NCBI GenBank assembly: GCA_007121055.1
Contig: SKMM01000253.1
Span: 1 to 7,203, forward strand
Source: Paracoccaceae bacterium
Lineage (GTDB): Bacteria; Pseudomonadota; Alphaproteobacteria; Rhodobacterales; Rhodobacteraceae
Reading direction: 5' to 3'
Length of the DNA: 7,203 bases
The translations under genes were made by a program, and so were the position numbers. Shown in pieces: positions 1 through 7,203 of this stretch. Positions within the stretch are counted from its first letter, which is position 1; every line of letters begins with the position of its first letter. The notes beneath the pieces are model-generated. The model did no database searches. It worked only from the letters and a program-made list of their open reading frames with translations, and had not been told where the DNA came from.

Positions 1-24
1 CAGGGACAGACAGCGAGAGGGACC

Positions 25-1188
25 ATGGAGTTCGACACCGAGATCGACCGCCGCGGCAGCCATTGCATGAAGTGGGACATGATGCAGGCCCGCTATGGGG
101 TGTCGCCCGCCGATGGCATCCCGATGTGGGTGGCCGACATGGACTTCCGCGCCCCCGACTGCGTGCACGCGGCCCTCCGCACCATGGTCGACCACGGCAT
201 CTACGGCTATTTCGGCGACGACAGCGCCTATCTGCAGGCGATCCGCTGGTGGATGGACAGCCGCCATGGCTGGCAGCTGGACCCGGCCGCGGTCTTCACC
301 ACCCATGGCCTCGTCAACGGCACGGCCCTGTGCATCGAGACCTGGACCCAACCCGGCGACGGCGTGGTGCTGCTGACGCCGGTCTACCATGCCTTCGCCC
401 GCGTCATCCGCGCCGCGGGCCGCGAGGTGATCGAACTGCCGCTGAAGATCGAGGACGGGCTGCATCGCCTCGACCTCGACGCGCCCCTGCCCGAAAACGC
501 CCGGATGCTGCTGTTCTGCTCGCCCCACAACCCGGGCGGGCGGGTCTGGAGCGTCGCCGAACAGCAGGCCGTCGCCGACTTCGCCGCCCGCCACGACCTC
601 ATCCTCGTGTCGGACGAGATCCACCATGACCTCGTCATGCCCGGCCACCGCCATGTGCCCATGCCCCTCGCGGCGCCCGACAGCCTCGACCGTCTGGTGA
701 TGCTGACAGCGGCCACCAAGACCTTCAACATGGCCGGCGCCCACACCGGCAACGTGATCGTCCCGAACCCCGAGCTTCGCCGCGCCTTCGCCGGGACCAT
801 GGCCGCGCAGGGGATCTCGCCCAACAGTTTCGGGATGCACATGGTCACGGCGGCCTATTCGCCCGAGGGCGCCGCCTGGGTCGATGCGCTGAACGCCTAT
901 CTCGACGGCAACCGGCGGCTGTTCGACGCAGGCATCGCGCAGATCCCCGGGCTGCGGTCCATGCCGCTGCAGGCGACCTATCTGGCCTGGGTGGACTTTG
1001 CGGGCACGGGGATGGAGGCTACGGAATTCACCGCGCGGGTCGAGCGCGACGCCCGCATCGCGGTGAACCATGGCGAGACCTTCGGCACCGGGGGCGACAG
1101 TTGGCTGCGCTTCAACCTCGCCACCCCCCGCACGCGGGTGGTCGAGGCCGTGGAGCGGCTGCAGAAAGCCTTCGGCGACCTGCAATAA
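25..1188 (+). CDS. patB: MalY/PatB-family PLP-dependent C-S lyase (probable cystathionine beta-lyase)
   Basis: The 387-residue product is a fold-type I PLP enzyme of the aspartate aminotransferase superfamily, MalY/PatB branch. Family members cleave the C-S bond of cystathionine or related cysteine conjugates, giving pyruvate, ammonia and a thiol, in the cytoplasm. Visible landmarks are the N-terminal PMWVADMDF motif (residues 33-41) typical of MalY/PatB, Tyr121 in PVYHAF, the SPHNPGG loop with Asn169, SDEIHHD with Asp197 (PLP pyridine nitrogen), the Schiff-base lysine Lys232 in ATKTFNMAG, and Arg362 in LRFNLATPR (substrate carboxylate). The length matches the family and no key residue is missing. 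The ATG at 25 is chosen because GAGAGG lies 4 bases upstream and because the next in-frame ATGs would trim the N-terminus. Whether the true substrate is cystathionine, another cysteine conjugate or an aminotransferase substrate cannot be told from sequence. The class assignment is firm; the substrate is inferred. Confidence 0.93.
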   Translation: MEFDTEIDRRGSHCMKWDMMQARYGVSPADGIPMWVADMDFRAPDCVHAALRTMVDHGIYGYFGDDSAYLQAIRWWMDSRHGWQLDPAAVFTTHGLVNGTALCIETWTQPGDGVVLLTPVYHAFARVIRAAGREVIELPLKIEDGLHRLDLDAPLPENARMLLFCSPHNPGGRVWSVAEQQAVADFAARHDLILVSDEIHHDLVMPGHRHVPMPLAAPDSLDRLVMLTAATKTFNMAGAHTGNVIVPNPELRRAFAGTMAAQGISPNSFGMHMVTAAYSPEGAAWVDALNAYLDGNRRLFDAGIAQIPGLRSMPLQATYLAWVDFAGTGMEATEFTARVERDARIAVNHGETFGTGGDSWLRFNLATPRTRVVEAVERLQKAFGDLQ

Positions 1189-1194
1189 TTGACG

Positions 1195-1228
1195 GCGGGG
1201 TAGCATGGGGGATTCCCCACTGCCCCGC
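1195..1228 (+). terminator. Nested GC-rich hairpin, possible patB terminator
   Basis: Seven bases after the patB stop, GCGGGG (1195-1200) can pair with CCCCGC (1223-1228). Inside it, TGGGG (1206-1210) can pair with CCCCA (1215-1219) around a GATT loop, giving a two-tier stem. There is no long T-run after it, only scattered T around 1241-1243 within a smaller GGCA/TGCC stem (1234-1246). It could slow or end transcription, or be a processing or stability structure between patB and ftsB. The pairing is seen directly; the role is inferred. Confidence 0.4.
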
Positions 1229-1267
1229 GCTGTGGCATGCTTTGCCTAAAGAGTGGTGAGGCAGCCG

Positions 1268-1570
1268 ATGCAGCAGGACGGACCGCGCCCGACCTTAGGG
1301 TCGGCAATCTTTTTCGGGATCGCCTTTGTCGTGGGCAGCTACTTCACCTTCGCCGCGGTGCAGGGCAACCACGGCCTGTTCCAGCGCATCGAGACCCAAG
1401 CCGAGATCGTGACCCTGCGCGAGACCCGCGACCGGCTCGCGGCCGAGCTTGCGTTCATGGAGAACCGCACCCGCCGAATGTCCGACGGTTTCCTCGATCT
1501 GGACCTGCTGGACCAGCAGGCCCGCGACGTGCTGGGCTGGATGCGCGCCGACGAGCTGGTGGTGCGCTGA
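1268..1570 (+). CDS. ftsB: FtsB/DivIC-type septum formation initiator
   Basis: This is a 100-residue bitopic membrane protein of the FtsB/DivIC family. In well-studied bacteria FtsB joins FtsL and FtsQ in the divisome and helps activate septal peptidoglycan synthesis. The order of elements fits: a short cytoplasmic tail, one hydrophobic segment (about residues 11-31), a GLF motif just after it, a charged heptad-like coiled coil (about 38-66), then the conserved C-terminal block with LDLLDQQARDVLG and a final DELV. The ATG at 1268 is preferred over the GTG at 1253 because GGTGAGG (1255-1261) sits 6 bases before it, and the GTG start would overlap that ribosome binding site. It lies 79 bases after patB and 194 bases before pdhA. 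Linkage of ftsB to pdhA is, to my knowledge, common in alphaproteobacteria. The family call is good; direct proof of divisome function is absent. Confidence 0.88.
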   Translation: MQQDGPRPTLGSAIFFGIAFVVGSYFTFAAVQGNHGLFQRIETQAEIVTLRETRDRLAAELAFMENRTRRMSDGFLDLDLLDQQARDVLGWMRADELVVR

Positions 1571-1703
1571 CGGCCTGGGCAGGGCGCAACCCTCTCGACA
1601 AAAACCGGAATCCCTCTGAAGCGTGGCTGTCTTGGGCGGCCCCCTGCCCTGCGTCAGGCTGCGCGGCAATTGCCCCTACACCTCCGCGGCGGGATGCGCT
1701 AAT

Positions 1704-1727
1704 GAATGGTTCAACGTTGAACTATTC
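1704..1727. promoter_or_regulatory. Near-perfect 24-base palindrome, probable operator upstream of pdhA
   Basis: The core GTTCAACGTTGAAC (1709-1722) is a perfect 14-base palindrome. It is flanked by GAAT on the left (1704-1707) and ATTC on the right (1724-1727), which also pair. Only one symmetric pair (1708/1723, G against T) breaks the 24-base symmetry. The site lies 37 bases before the pdhA start codon and just after a possible -10 hexamer, so a bound dimer would cover the likely transcription start and would probably repress. Such TTCAA/TTGAA dyads are typical of dimeric winged-helix regulators such as MarR-type proteins, but I cannot name the binder. The symmetry is seen directly; the role is inferred. 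Confidence 0.65.
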
Positions 1728-1753
1728 CCCGGCAACGGGGGCGCCAGCGACAA

Positions 1754-1760
1754 GGGGGGA
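1754..1760 (+). promoter_or_regulatory. pdhA ribosome binding site
   Basis: GGGGGGA ends 4 bases before the ATG at 1765. This supports 1765 as the start against the in-frame ATG at 1702, which has no comparable purine run and would place the 24-base palindrome inside the coding region. Confidence 0.6.
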
Positions 1761-1764
1761 GCCC

Positions 1765-2760
1765 ATGGCCGCACGCAAGCCCGCTCGGGCCGCGAATGTC
1801 TCGCGCGACGAGCTAATGCAGTATTACGCCGACATGCTGATGATCCGGCGCTTCGAGGAGAAGGCCGGCCAGCTTTACGGCATGGGCCTGATCGGGGGGT
1901 TCTGCCACCTCTATATCGGGCAGGAGGCGGTGGTGGTGGGCCTCGAGGCCGCCGCCGAGGAAGGCGACAGCCGCATCACCACCTACCGCGACCACGGCCA
2001 CATGCTGGCCTGCGGCATGGACCCCAAGGGCGTCATGGCGGAACTGACCGGCCGCGAGGGGGGCTACTCCCGCGGCAAGGGCGGGTCGATGCACATGTTC
2101 TCCAAGGAAAAGCGCTTCTACGGCGGGCATGGCATCGTCGGCGCCAACGTGCCGATCGGCGCGGGCCTGGCCTTCGCCGACAAGTACAACGGCACCGACC
2201 GCGTGACCTTCACCTATTTCGGAGACGGGGCGGCCAACCAGGGCCAGGTCTACGAGACCTACAACATGGCCATGCTGTGGGAACTGCCGGTCATCTTCGT
2301 GATCGAGAACAACCGCTACGCCATGGGGACCAGCGTGCAGCGCGCCACCAAGTCCCCCAGCCTGTGGGAACGCGGCGCCGCCTATGGCATCCCCGGCGAG
2401 GAGGTCGACGGCATGGACGTGCTGGCGGTGAAGGCCGCCGGCGACAAGGCGGTGAAACACTGCCGCGCGGGCAAGGGCCCGTACATCCTCGAGGTCATGA
2501 CCTATCGCTACCGCGGGCATTCCATGTCCGACCCCGCGAAATACCGCACCCGCGACGAGGTGCAGAAGATGCGCGAGGAACGCGACGCCATCGAGCAGGT
2601 GCGCCAGCTTCTGCTGACCGGCAAGCACGCCACCGAGGACGACCTCAAGGCCATCGACCGCGACATCAAGGCCCGCGTCAACGAGGCCGCCGATTTCGCC
2701 CGCGAGAGCCCCGAGCCGGATGTCTCCGAGCTCATGACCGACATCTACGCCGAGGCCTGA
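1765..2760 (+). CDS. pdhA: Pyruvate dehydrogenase E1 component, alpha subunit
   Basis: The 331-residue product pairs with PdhB to form the thiamine-diphosphate-dependent E1 heterotetramer. E1 decarboxylates pyruvate and passes the acetyl group to lipoyl-E2. The sequence is unmistakable: [19 protein letters not shown] near the N-terminus, FCHLY with the conserved His48, the TPP/Mg motif starting GDGAANQGQ (153-161) and closing at ENN (181-183), and YRGHSMSDP (249-257). Ser253 lies where mitochondrial E1 alpha carries its main regulatory phosphoserine, while the second mitochondrial phosphosite has no serine here (AKYRT). The ATG at 1765 gives the normal alphaproteobacterial N-terminus. The frame stays open upstream to 1237, but that part lacks family similarity. 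pdhA is the first gene of a tight operon; pdhB starts 10 bases after its stop. Regulation probably acts through the palindrome at 1704-1727. Confidence 0.97.
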   Translation: MAARKPARAANVSRDELMQYYADMLMIRRFEEKAGQLYGMGLIGGFCHLYIGQEAVVVGLEAAAEEGDSRITTYRDHGHMLACGMDPKGVMAELTGREGGYSRGKGGSMHMFSKEKRFYGGHGIVGANVPIGAGLAFADKYNGTDRVTFTYFGDGAANQGQVYETYNMAMLWELPVIFVIENNRYAMGTSVQRATKSPSLWERGAAYGIPGEEVDGMDVLAVKAAGDKAVKHCRAGKGPYILEVMTYRYRGHSMSDPAKYRTRDEVQKMREERDAIEQVRQLLLTGKHATEDDLKAIDRDIKARVNEAADFARESPEPDVSELMTDIYAEA

Positions 2761-2767
2761 GGGGGGA
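2761..2767 (+). promoter_or_regulatory. pdhB ribosome binding site
   Basis: GGGGGGA directly follows the pdhA stop codon and ends 3 bases before the pdhB ATG. The tight spacing suggests translation of pdhB is coupled to that of pdhA on one message. Confidence 0.55.
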
Positions 2768-2770
2768 CCA

Positions 2771-3025
2771 ATGGCAACCGAAATCCTGATGCCTGCGCTG
2801 TCGCCCACCATGGAGGAGGGCACTCTCGCCAAGTGGCTCAAGCGCGAGGGCGAGACCGTATCGGCCGGCGACATCATCGCCGAGATCGAGACCGACAAGG
2901 CCACCATGGAATTCGAGGCGGTGGACGAGGGCATCCTCGGCCGCATCCTGATCCCCGAGGGCACCGAGGGCGTGAAGGTCAACACCCCCATCGCCGTGCT
3001 GGTGGAAGATGGCGAGAGCGCCGAC
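2771..3025 (+). repeat. Lipoyl-domain coding repeat, copy 1 (in pdhB)
   Basis: The first 85 codons of pdhB match the first 85 codons of pdhC without gaps, at a constant offset of 1375 bases. Nine residues differ. The longest uninterrupted DNA identity is 49 bases, 2955-3003 here against 4330-4378, covering synonymous positions too. Confidence 0.9.
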
Positions 3026-4135
3026 GCCGCGGCCCCGGCTTCGGCCCCCGAGCCGGCGAAGACCGAGGCCCCCGCGCCGAAGGCCCCTGCCGAAGCCAAG
3101 GCTCCGGCGCCCGCGGCGGCGAAGATGGAGCCCGACTGGCCCGAGGGAACCGAGACCCGCAAGCAGACTGTCCGCGAGGCGCTGCGCGACGCCATGGCCG
3201 AGGAGATGCGCCGCGATGCGGGTGTATTCATCATGGGCGAGGAGGTCGCCGAGTACCAGGGCGCCTACAAGGTCACGCAGGGGCTGCTGGACGAGTTCGG
3301 CGCCAAGCGCGTGATCGACACGCCCATCACCGAGCACGGCATTGCCGGCCTCGGCGTCGGCGCGGCCTTCGGCGGCCTCAAGCCCATCGTCGAGTTCATG
3401 ACCTTCAACTTCGCCATGCAGGCGATCGACCAGATCGTGAACTCGGCCGCCAAGACCCTCTACATGTCCGGTGGCCAGATGGGCTGCCCCATGGTGTTCC
3501 GCGGCCCCAACGGCGCGGCTGCCCGCGTCGGCGCCCAGCACAGCCAGTGCTACGCCGCCTGGTATGCTCATATTCCGGGCATGAAGGTCGTGATGCCCTA
3601 TTCCGCCTCGGACGCCAAAGGCCTGCTGAAGACCGCCATCCGCGATCCCAACCCGGTGGTGTTCCTGGAAAACGAGATCCTCTACGGCAAGTCCTTCGAC
3701 GTGCCGGTGATGGAGGATTTCACCGTGCCGTTCGGCAAGGCGAGGATCTGGCGCGAGGGCATGGATGTCACCCTTGTCAGCTTCGGCATCGGCATGACCT
3801 ACGCCATCGAGGCCGCCGAGAAGCTGGCGACCGAGGGCATCTCGGCCGAGGTCATCGACCTGCGCACCCTGCGCCCGATGGATACCGACACCGTGCTCGC
3901 CTCCGTGCGCAAGACCAACCGCTGCGTGACCATCGAAGAGGGCTTCCCGGTCGGCGCCATCGGCAACCACCTCTCGGCGGTGATCATGGAACAGGCCTTC
4001 GATTACCTCGATGCCCCGGTGATCAACTGCACTGGCAAGGACGTGCCGATGCCCTATGCCGCGAACCTCGAGAAACTGGCGCTGGTGACCACCGAGGAGG
4101 TGCTCGCCGCCGTCCACAAGGTCACCTATCGCTGA
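2771..4135 (+). CDS. pdhB: Pyruvate dehydrogenase E1 component, beta subunit with N-terminal lipoyl domain
   Basis: The 454-residue protein has three parts. Residues 1-80 form a biotinyl/lipoyl domain with the lipoylation lysine Lys43 in the ETDKATMEF turn. Residues 86-120 are an Ala/Pro/Lys/Glu-rich flexible linker. From about 124 to the end is the E1 beta transketolase-like core. In the core, [13 protein letters not shown] (156-168), DTPITEHG with Glu188 (predicted to activate the TPP aminopyrimidine), [14 protein letters not shown] (208-221) and GAQHSQ with His257 are all intact. E1 beta of most bacteria and mitochondria lacks a lipoyl domain; its presence is a known feature of alphaproteobacterial PdhB, so this is a lineage marker, not an accident. 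The domain is 76/85 identical in protein to that of PdhC downstream. With PdhA it catalyses oxidative decarboxylation of pyruvate in the cytoplasm. pdhC starts 10 bases after its stop. Confidence 0.97.
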   Translation: MATEILMPALSPTMEEGTLAKWLKREGETVSAGDIIAEIETDKATMEFEAVDEGILGRILIPEGTEGVKVNTPIAVLVEDGESADAAAPASAPEPAKTEAPAPKAPAEAKAPAPAAAKMEPDWPEGTETRKQTVREALRDAMAEEMRRDAGVFIMGEEVAEYQGAYKVTQGLLDEFGAKRVIDTPITEHGIAGLGVGAAFGGLKPIVEFMTFNFAMQAIDQIVNSAAKTLYMSGGQMGCPMVFRGPNGAAARVGAQHSQCYAAWYAHIPGMKVVMPYSASDAKGLLKTAIRDPNPVVFLENEILYGKSFDVPVMEDFTVPFGKARIWREGMDVTLVSFGIGMTYAIEAAEKLATEGISAEVIDLRTLRPMDTDTVLASVRKTNRCVTIEEGFPVGAIGNHLSAVIMEQAFDYLDAPVINCTGKDVPMPYAANLEKLALVTTEEVLAAVHKVTYR

Positions 4136-4143
4136 GGGGGAAA
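4136..4143 (+). promoter_or_regulatory. pdhC ribosome binding site
   Basis: GGGGGAAA follows the pdhB stop codon directly and ends 2 bases before the pdhC ATG, in the same arrangement as at the pdhA-pdhB junction. Confidence 0.5.
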
Positions 4144-4145
4144 GC

Positions 4146-4400
4146 ATGGCCACCGAGATCCTGATGCCCGCCCTGTCCCCCACCATGGAGGAGGGGACGC
4201 TGGCGAAATGGTTGGTCAAGGAGGGGGACACGGTTTCGGCCGGCGACCTCCTGGCCGAGATCGAGACCGACAAGGCGACGATGGAGTTCGAGGCGGTGGA
4301 CGAGGGCATCGTCGGCAAGATCCTCGTGGCCGAGGGCACCGAGGGCGTGAAGGTCAACACCCCCATCGCCGTGCTGGTCGAGGATGGCGAGAGCGCCGAC
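4146..4400 (+). repeat. Lipoyl-domain coding repeat, copy 2 (in pdhC)
   Basis: Second copy of the 85-codon lipoyl segment shared with pdhB (76/85 residues identical, no gaps). The 49-base identical block is 4330-4378. Beyond codon 85 the two genes diverge at once into different Ala/Pro linkers. Confidence 0.9.
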
Positions 4401-5444
4401 ACCCCGGCCCCGGCGCCCCCCGCCGAGGCAATACCGGACAGCAAGGCCGAGGCCCCTGCCCCGGCGCCGGAGGCTGCTACCGCCGCCCCGCCCGCGCCGC
4501 AGGGCGCCGAGGGGCGCATCTTCGCCTCGCCGCTGGCCCGCCGGATCGCGGCGGAAAAGGGGCTGGACCTTGCGCAGATCAAGGGCTCGGGCCCCCATGG
4601 CCGGATCGTGCGCGCCGATGTGGAGGGCGCCAAGCCGCAGGCCGCCGCGCCGGCCGCCGCGGCTGACACGGCCCCTGCCCCGGCTGCCGCCGCGGCATCA
4701 GCGATGCCCGCAGGTGCCGGCTTCGACGCCGTGGCAAAGATGTTCGAGGGGCGCGAGGTCGAGGAGGTCAAGCTCGACGGGATGCGCCGGACGGTGGCCG
4801 CTCGGCTCACCGAGGCCAAGCAGACCATCCCGCATTTCTACCTGCGCCGCTCGGTGGAGCTCGATGCGTTGATGGCGTTCCGGGCGCAGCTGAACGCGCA
4901 GCTGGAAGGGCGCGGGGTCAAGCTGTCGGTCAACGACTTCATCATCAAGGCCTGCGCGCTGGCGCTGCAGGCGGTGCCGGACGCCAACGCCGTCTGGGCC
5001 GGCGACCGGATCATCAAGCTCAAGCCCTCGGATGTCGCGGTCGCGGTGGCGGTGGATGGCGGGCTGTTCGTGCCGGTGCTGAAGGACGCGCATCTCAAGA
5101 CACTCTCGGCGCTGTCGGCCGAGATGAAAGACCTCGCCGGGCGGGCGCGCAGTCGCAAGCTGGCGCCGCATGAATATGTGGGCGGGAGCTTTGCGATCTC
5201 GAACCTCGGCATGTTCGGGATCGAGAATTTCGACGCGGTCATCAACCCGCCCCACGGGGCGATCCTGGCGGTGGGCGCCGGCGTCAAGCAGCCGGTGGTG
5301 AAGGCCGACGGCAGCCTCGGCGTGGCCAACGTGATGTCCATGACGCTGTCGGTGGATCACCGGGTGATCGACGGGGCGCTGGGCGCGCAACTGCTGCAGG
5401 CGATTGTCGAGAACCTGGAAAACCCGCTGTCGATGCTCGCCTGA
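4146..5444 (+). CDS. pdhC: Dihydrolipoamide acetyltransferase, E2 of pyruvate dehydrogenase complex
   Basis: The 432-residue protein is the structural core of the complex and transfers the acetyl group from its lipoyl arm to CoA. Domains in order: one lipoyl domain (1-80, Lys43 in ETDKATMEF), an Ala/Pro linker (86-122), a peripheral subunit-binding domain (about 124-160, [14 protein letters not shown] and [15 protein letters not shown]), a second Ala/Pro linker (162-192), and the acyltransferase core (about 203-432). The core ends with the active-site motif DHRVIDG, containing His405 and Asp409. [13 protein letters not shown] and [22 protein letters not shown] are typical of the pyruvate-specific E2 rather than the 2-oxoglutarate E2. 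A single lipoyl domain is common in alphaproteobacteria; with PdhB's domain the complex has two kinds of lipoyl arm. No lpd (E3) gene follows: a short gap leads into a convergent regulator. Confidence 0.97.
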   Translation: MATEILMPALSPTMEEGTLAKWLVKEGDTVSAGDLLAEIETDKATMEFEAVDEGIVGKILVAEGTEGVKVNTPIAVLVEDGESADTPAPAPPAEAIPDSKAEAPAPAPEAATAAPPAPQGAEGRIFASPLARRIAAEKGLDLAQIKGSGPHGRIVRADVEGAKPQAAAPAAAADTAPAPAAAAASAMPAGAGFDAVAKMFEGREVEEVKLDGMRRTVAARLTEAKQTIPHFYLRRSVELDALMAFRAQLNAQLEGRGVKLSVNDFIIKACALALQAVPDANAVWAGDRIIKLKPSDVAVAVAVDGGLFVPVLKDAHLKTLSALSAEMKDLAGRARSRKLAPHEYVGGSFAISNLGMFGIENFDAVINPPHGAILAVGAGVKQPVVKADGSLGVANVMSMTLSVDHRVIDGALGAQLLQAIVENLENPLSMLA

Positions 5445-5464
5445 CGGAGCCGGGGGCGGCCGGG

Positions 5465-5486
5465 CCGGGGGCAATCTGCGCCCCGG
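5465..5486. terminator. GC-rich hairpin between convergent pdhC and Lrp-family genes
   Basis: CCGGGG (5465-5470) pairs with CCCCGG (5481-5486); an inner GC/GC pair can extend the stem past a one-base bulge, leaving an AATCT loop. A perfect palindrome GGGCCGGCCC follows at 5494-5503. The 66-base gap between two converging genes is where a bidirectional terminator is expected. Neither strand has a T-run after the stem, so it is not a classic intrinsic terminator. The stem is visible; the function is inferred from position. Confidence 0.42.
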
Positions 5487-5510
5487 TAAGGGGGGGCCGG
5501 CCCAGTCGGC

Positions 5511-6011
5511 TCAGGCCTGCTGGGCGAGCCGGGCTTCGAGCACCTCGAAGGGCACGCCCGGGGCCTCCTTGGCGCCGCGGATCACCAGCGAGGTCTTGAC
5601 GCTCGCGACATTGTCGGCGGCGGTCAGTTCCTCGGTCAGGAAGCGCTGAAAGGTCGAGAGATCCGGCGCGATGCACTTCAGGATGAAGTCGATCTCGCCG
5701 TTGAGCATGTGGCAGGCGCGCACCAGCGGCCAGGCGCGGCAGCGCGTCTCGAAGGCCGAGAGGTCAGCCTCGGCCTGGCTGTGCAGGCCCACCATGGCGA
5801 AGACCTGAACCTCGAAGCCAAGGCTGCGCGGGTCCACATCGGCGTGGTAGCCGCGGATGTAGCCCTGTTCCTCGAGCGTGCGGACACGGCGCAGGCAGGG
5901 CGGGGCGGAAATGCCGACCCGGCGGGCGAGTTCCACATTGGTCATGCGCCCGTCGCCCTGAAGCTCGGCCAGAATCTTGCGGTCGATGGGGTCGAGGCGC
6001 GAGCCTGGCAT
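5511..6011 (-). CDS. Lrp/AsnC-family transcriptional regulator
   Basis: The 166-residue product has the two-domain Lrp/AsnC plan. The N-terminal winged helix-turn-helix begins with the family signature LDPIDRKILAELQGDGRMTNVELARRVGIS (residues 6-35, quoted in part by its key positions Leu6, Asp10, Leu14) and continues with PPCLRRVRTLEEQGYIRGY. The RAM ligand-binding and oligomerisation domain spans about 66-145. Members bind DNA as dimers to octamers and often respond to amino acids. The ATG at 6011 is preferred over the upstream in-frame ATG at 6155: GGAGA (6022-6018 on this strand) lies 6 bases before it, and the upstream 48 residues are Arg/Pro-rich without family similarity. It converges on pdhC and diverges from trxB. 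The dyad 84 bases upstream of its start suggests autoregulation. The specific paralogue and effector cannot be named. Confidence 0.92.
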   Translation of the reverse strand: MPGSRLDPIDRKILAELQGDGRMTNVELARRVGISAPPCLRRVRTLEEQGYIRGYHADVDPRSLGFEVQVFAMVGLHSQAEADLSAFETRCRAWPLVRACHMLNGEIDFILKCIAPDLSTFQRFLTEELTAADNVASVKTSLVIRGAKEAPGVPFEVLEARLAQQA

Positions 6012-6085
6012 GGGTCGTCTCCGAAGGGGGCGCCGGGAGCGTCCACGGCGCGACGTCGGCGGGACTGTATGCCGGCGGGGCGTCG

Positions 6086-6104
6086 GGCGCAATAATGTTT
6101 CGCC
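6086..6104. promoter_or_regulatory. 19-base imperfect dyad, candidate Lrp-family operator
   Basis: The site has arms GGCG and CGCC around an AT-rich centre at 6095, following the pattern GGCG-n-AA-n-A-n-T-n-TT-n-CGCC. Seven of nine symmetric base pairs match. A size of 15-19 bases with an AT-rich centre is usual for Lrp/AsnC sites, and the position between the regulator and trxB fits autoregulation. Binding by the neighbouring protein is inferred. Confidence 0.45.
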
Positions 6105-6115
6105 TCTGCGCAATA
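6087..6115 (+). repeat. Direct repeat GCGCAATA, two copies 21 bases apart
   Basis: GCGCAATA occurs at 6087-6094 and again at 6108-6115. The 21-base step equals two helical turns, so both copies face the same side of the DNA, as with sites filled by Lrp-type oligomers. The first copy forms the left half of the dyad at 6086-6104. Confidence 0.5.
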
Positions 6116-6196
6116 TCCCGAAGCCAGGTGCCGGGGGCTTGATCGGGGCGAACATATTCTCATTTACGCATGGAACGGGGGCCGCGGACGGGTTGA

Positions 6197-7203
<1,007 letters not shown>

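Larger units (their letters stand above)
1571..1764 (+). promoter_or_regulatory. ftsB-pdhA intergenic region, probable pdh operon control region
   Basis: These 194 bases separate ftsB from pdhA and hold no convincing gene. The region is less GC-biased near 1698-1727, where a GCTAAT hexamer (1698-1703) resembles a -10 box (4 of 6 to TATAAT) and directly abuts a 24-base palindrome. TTGCCC (1670-1675) resembles a -35 box, but the spacing of 22 bases is too long, so the promoter is only a suggestion. An 8-base inverted repeat, GGGCAGGG (1577-1584) and CCCTGCCC (1642-1649), has a 57-base loop and is probably chance. A pdh promoter here is inferred from the gap size and the operator-like site. Confidence 0.45.

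Noticed and set aside
1189..1217. TTGACG (1189-1194) just after the patB stop as a -35 box for ftsB.
   Set aside because: No acceptable -10 hexamer occurs 16-18 bases downstream; the spaced sequence falls in the GGGGATTCCCC hairpin.
1577..1649. Inverted repeat GGGCAGGG / CCCTGCCC flanking a 57-base loop after ftsB.
   Set aside because: Eight GC-rich base pairs over such a long loop are expected by chance in this composition, and no T-run follows.
1237..1764. Upstream extension of the pdhA frame, including an in-frame ATG at 1702.
   Set aside because: The extension runs out of frame through ftsB and carries no E1 alpha similarity. The ATG at 1702 lacks a ribosome binding site and would put the palindrome in the coding region, while 1765 has GGGGGGA in place and gives the usual N-terminus.
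1813..3234. A 473-codon open frame on the minus strand opposite pdhA and the start of pdhB.
   Set aside because: Low-complexity composition, no recognisable motif and no ribosome binding site; it mirrors the codon bias of pdhA and pdhB.
2732..4828. A 698-codon open frame on the minus strand opposite pdhB and pdhC.
   Set aside because: It is rich in Ala, Gly, His and Arg with no domain pattern, lies wholly opposite two certain genes, and is explained by GC-rich codon structure.
6012..6155. Upstream extension of the Lrp-family gene to an ATG at 6155 (48 more residues).
   Set aside because: The added part is Arg/Pro-rich without family similarity and would cover the dyad and promoter-like sequences; the start at 6011 has GGAGA 6 bases upstream.

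Overview
The window is very GC-rich chromosomal DNA. Its codons end mostly in G or C, and long spurious open frames run on every strand. The gene families and their order point to an alphaproteobacterium, most likely a member of the Rhodobacterales (Rhodobacter/Paracoccus/Roseobacter type). The main reasons are an E1 beta subunit of pyruvate dehydrogenase carrying its own N-terminal lipoyl domain, a separate E1 alpha gene, and an ftsB-pdhA-pdhB-pdhC order. I assign the group from remembered synteny and protein features, not from a search.

Layout. Positions 25-1188 (+) encode a MalY/PatB-type PLP enzyme, probably a cystathionine beta-lyase (C-S lyase). A GC-rich hairpin-forming gap follows, then a small FtsB/DivIC-type divisome protein (1268-1570, +). 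A 194-base gap before pdhA contains a near-perfect 24-base palindrome, the strongest regulatory signal in the window. The pdhA-pdhB-pdhC operon fills 1765-5444 (+) with gaps of only about 10 bases, each carrying a G-rich ribosome binding site. It encodes E1 alpha, lipoyl-E1 beta and E2 of the pyruvate dehydrogenase complex. Downstream is a convergent Lrp/AsnC-family regulator (5511-6011, -). A divergent 236-base control region with a dyad and a direct repeat separates it from trxB (6248 to the window end, +), a thioredoxin reductase cut by the window edge or within a few codons of its stop.

Function. The pdh genes convert pyruvate to acetyl-CoA, but the E3 gene (lpd) is not directly downstream of pdhC and must lie elsewhere. 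The Lrp-family regulator probably binds the divergent region and may control itself and trxB. The palindrome before pdhA probably binds a different regulator that is not encoded here. PatB and FtsB appear to be housekeeping neighbours with no clear functional tie to pyruvate oxidation.

I see no tRNA, rRNA, CRISPR array, insertion sequence, prophage gene, toxin-antitoxin pair or defence gene. The window looks like ordinary core genome. The points worth a second look are the two probable operators, the near-identical lipoyl domains of pdhB and pdhC, and the gene-neighbourhood questions.
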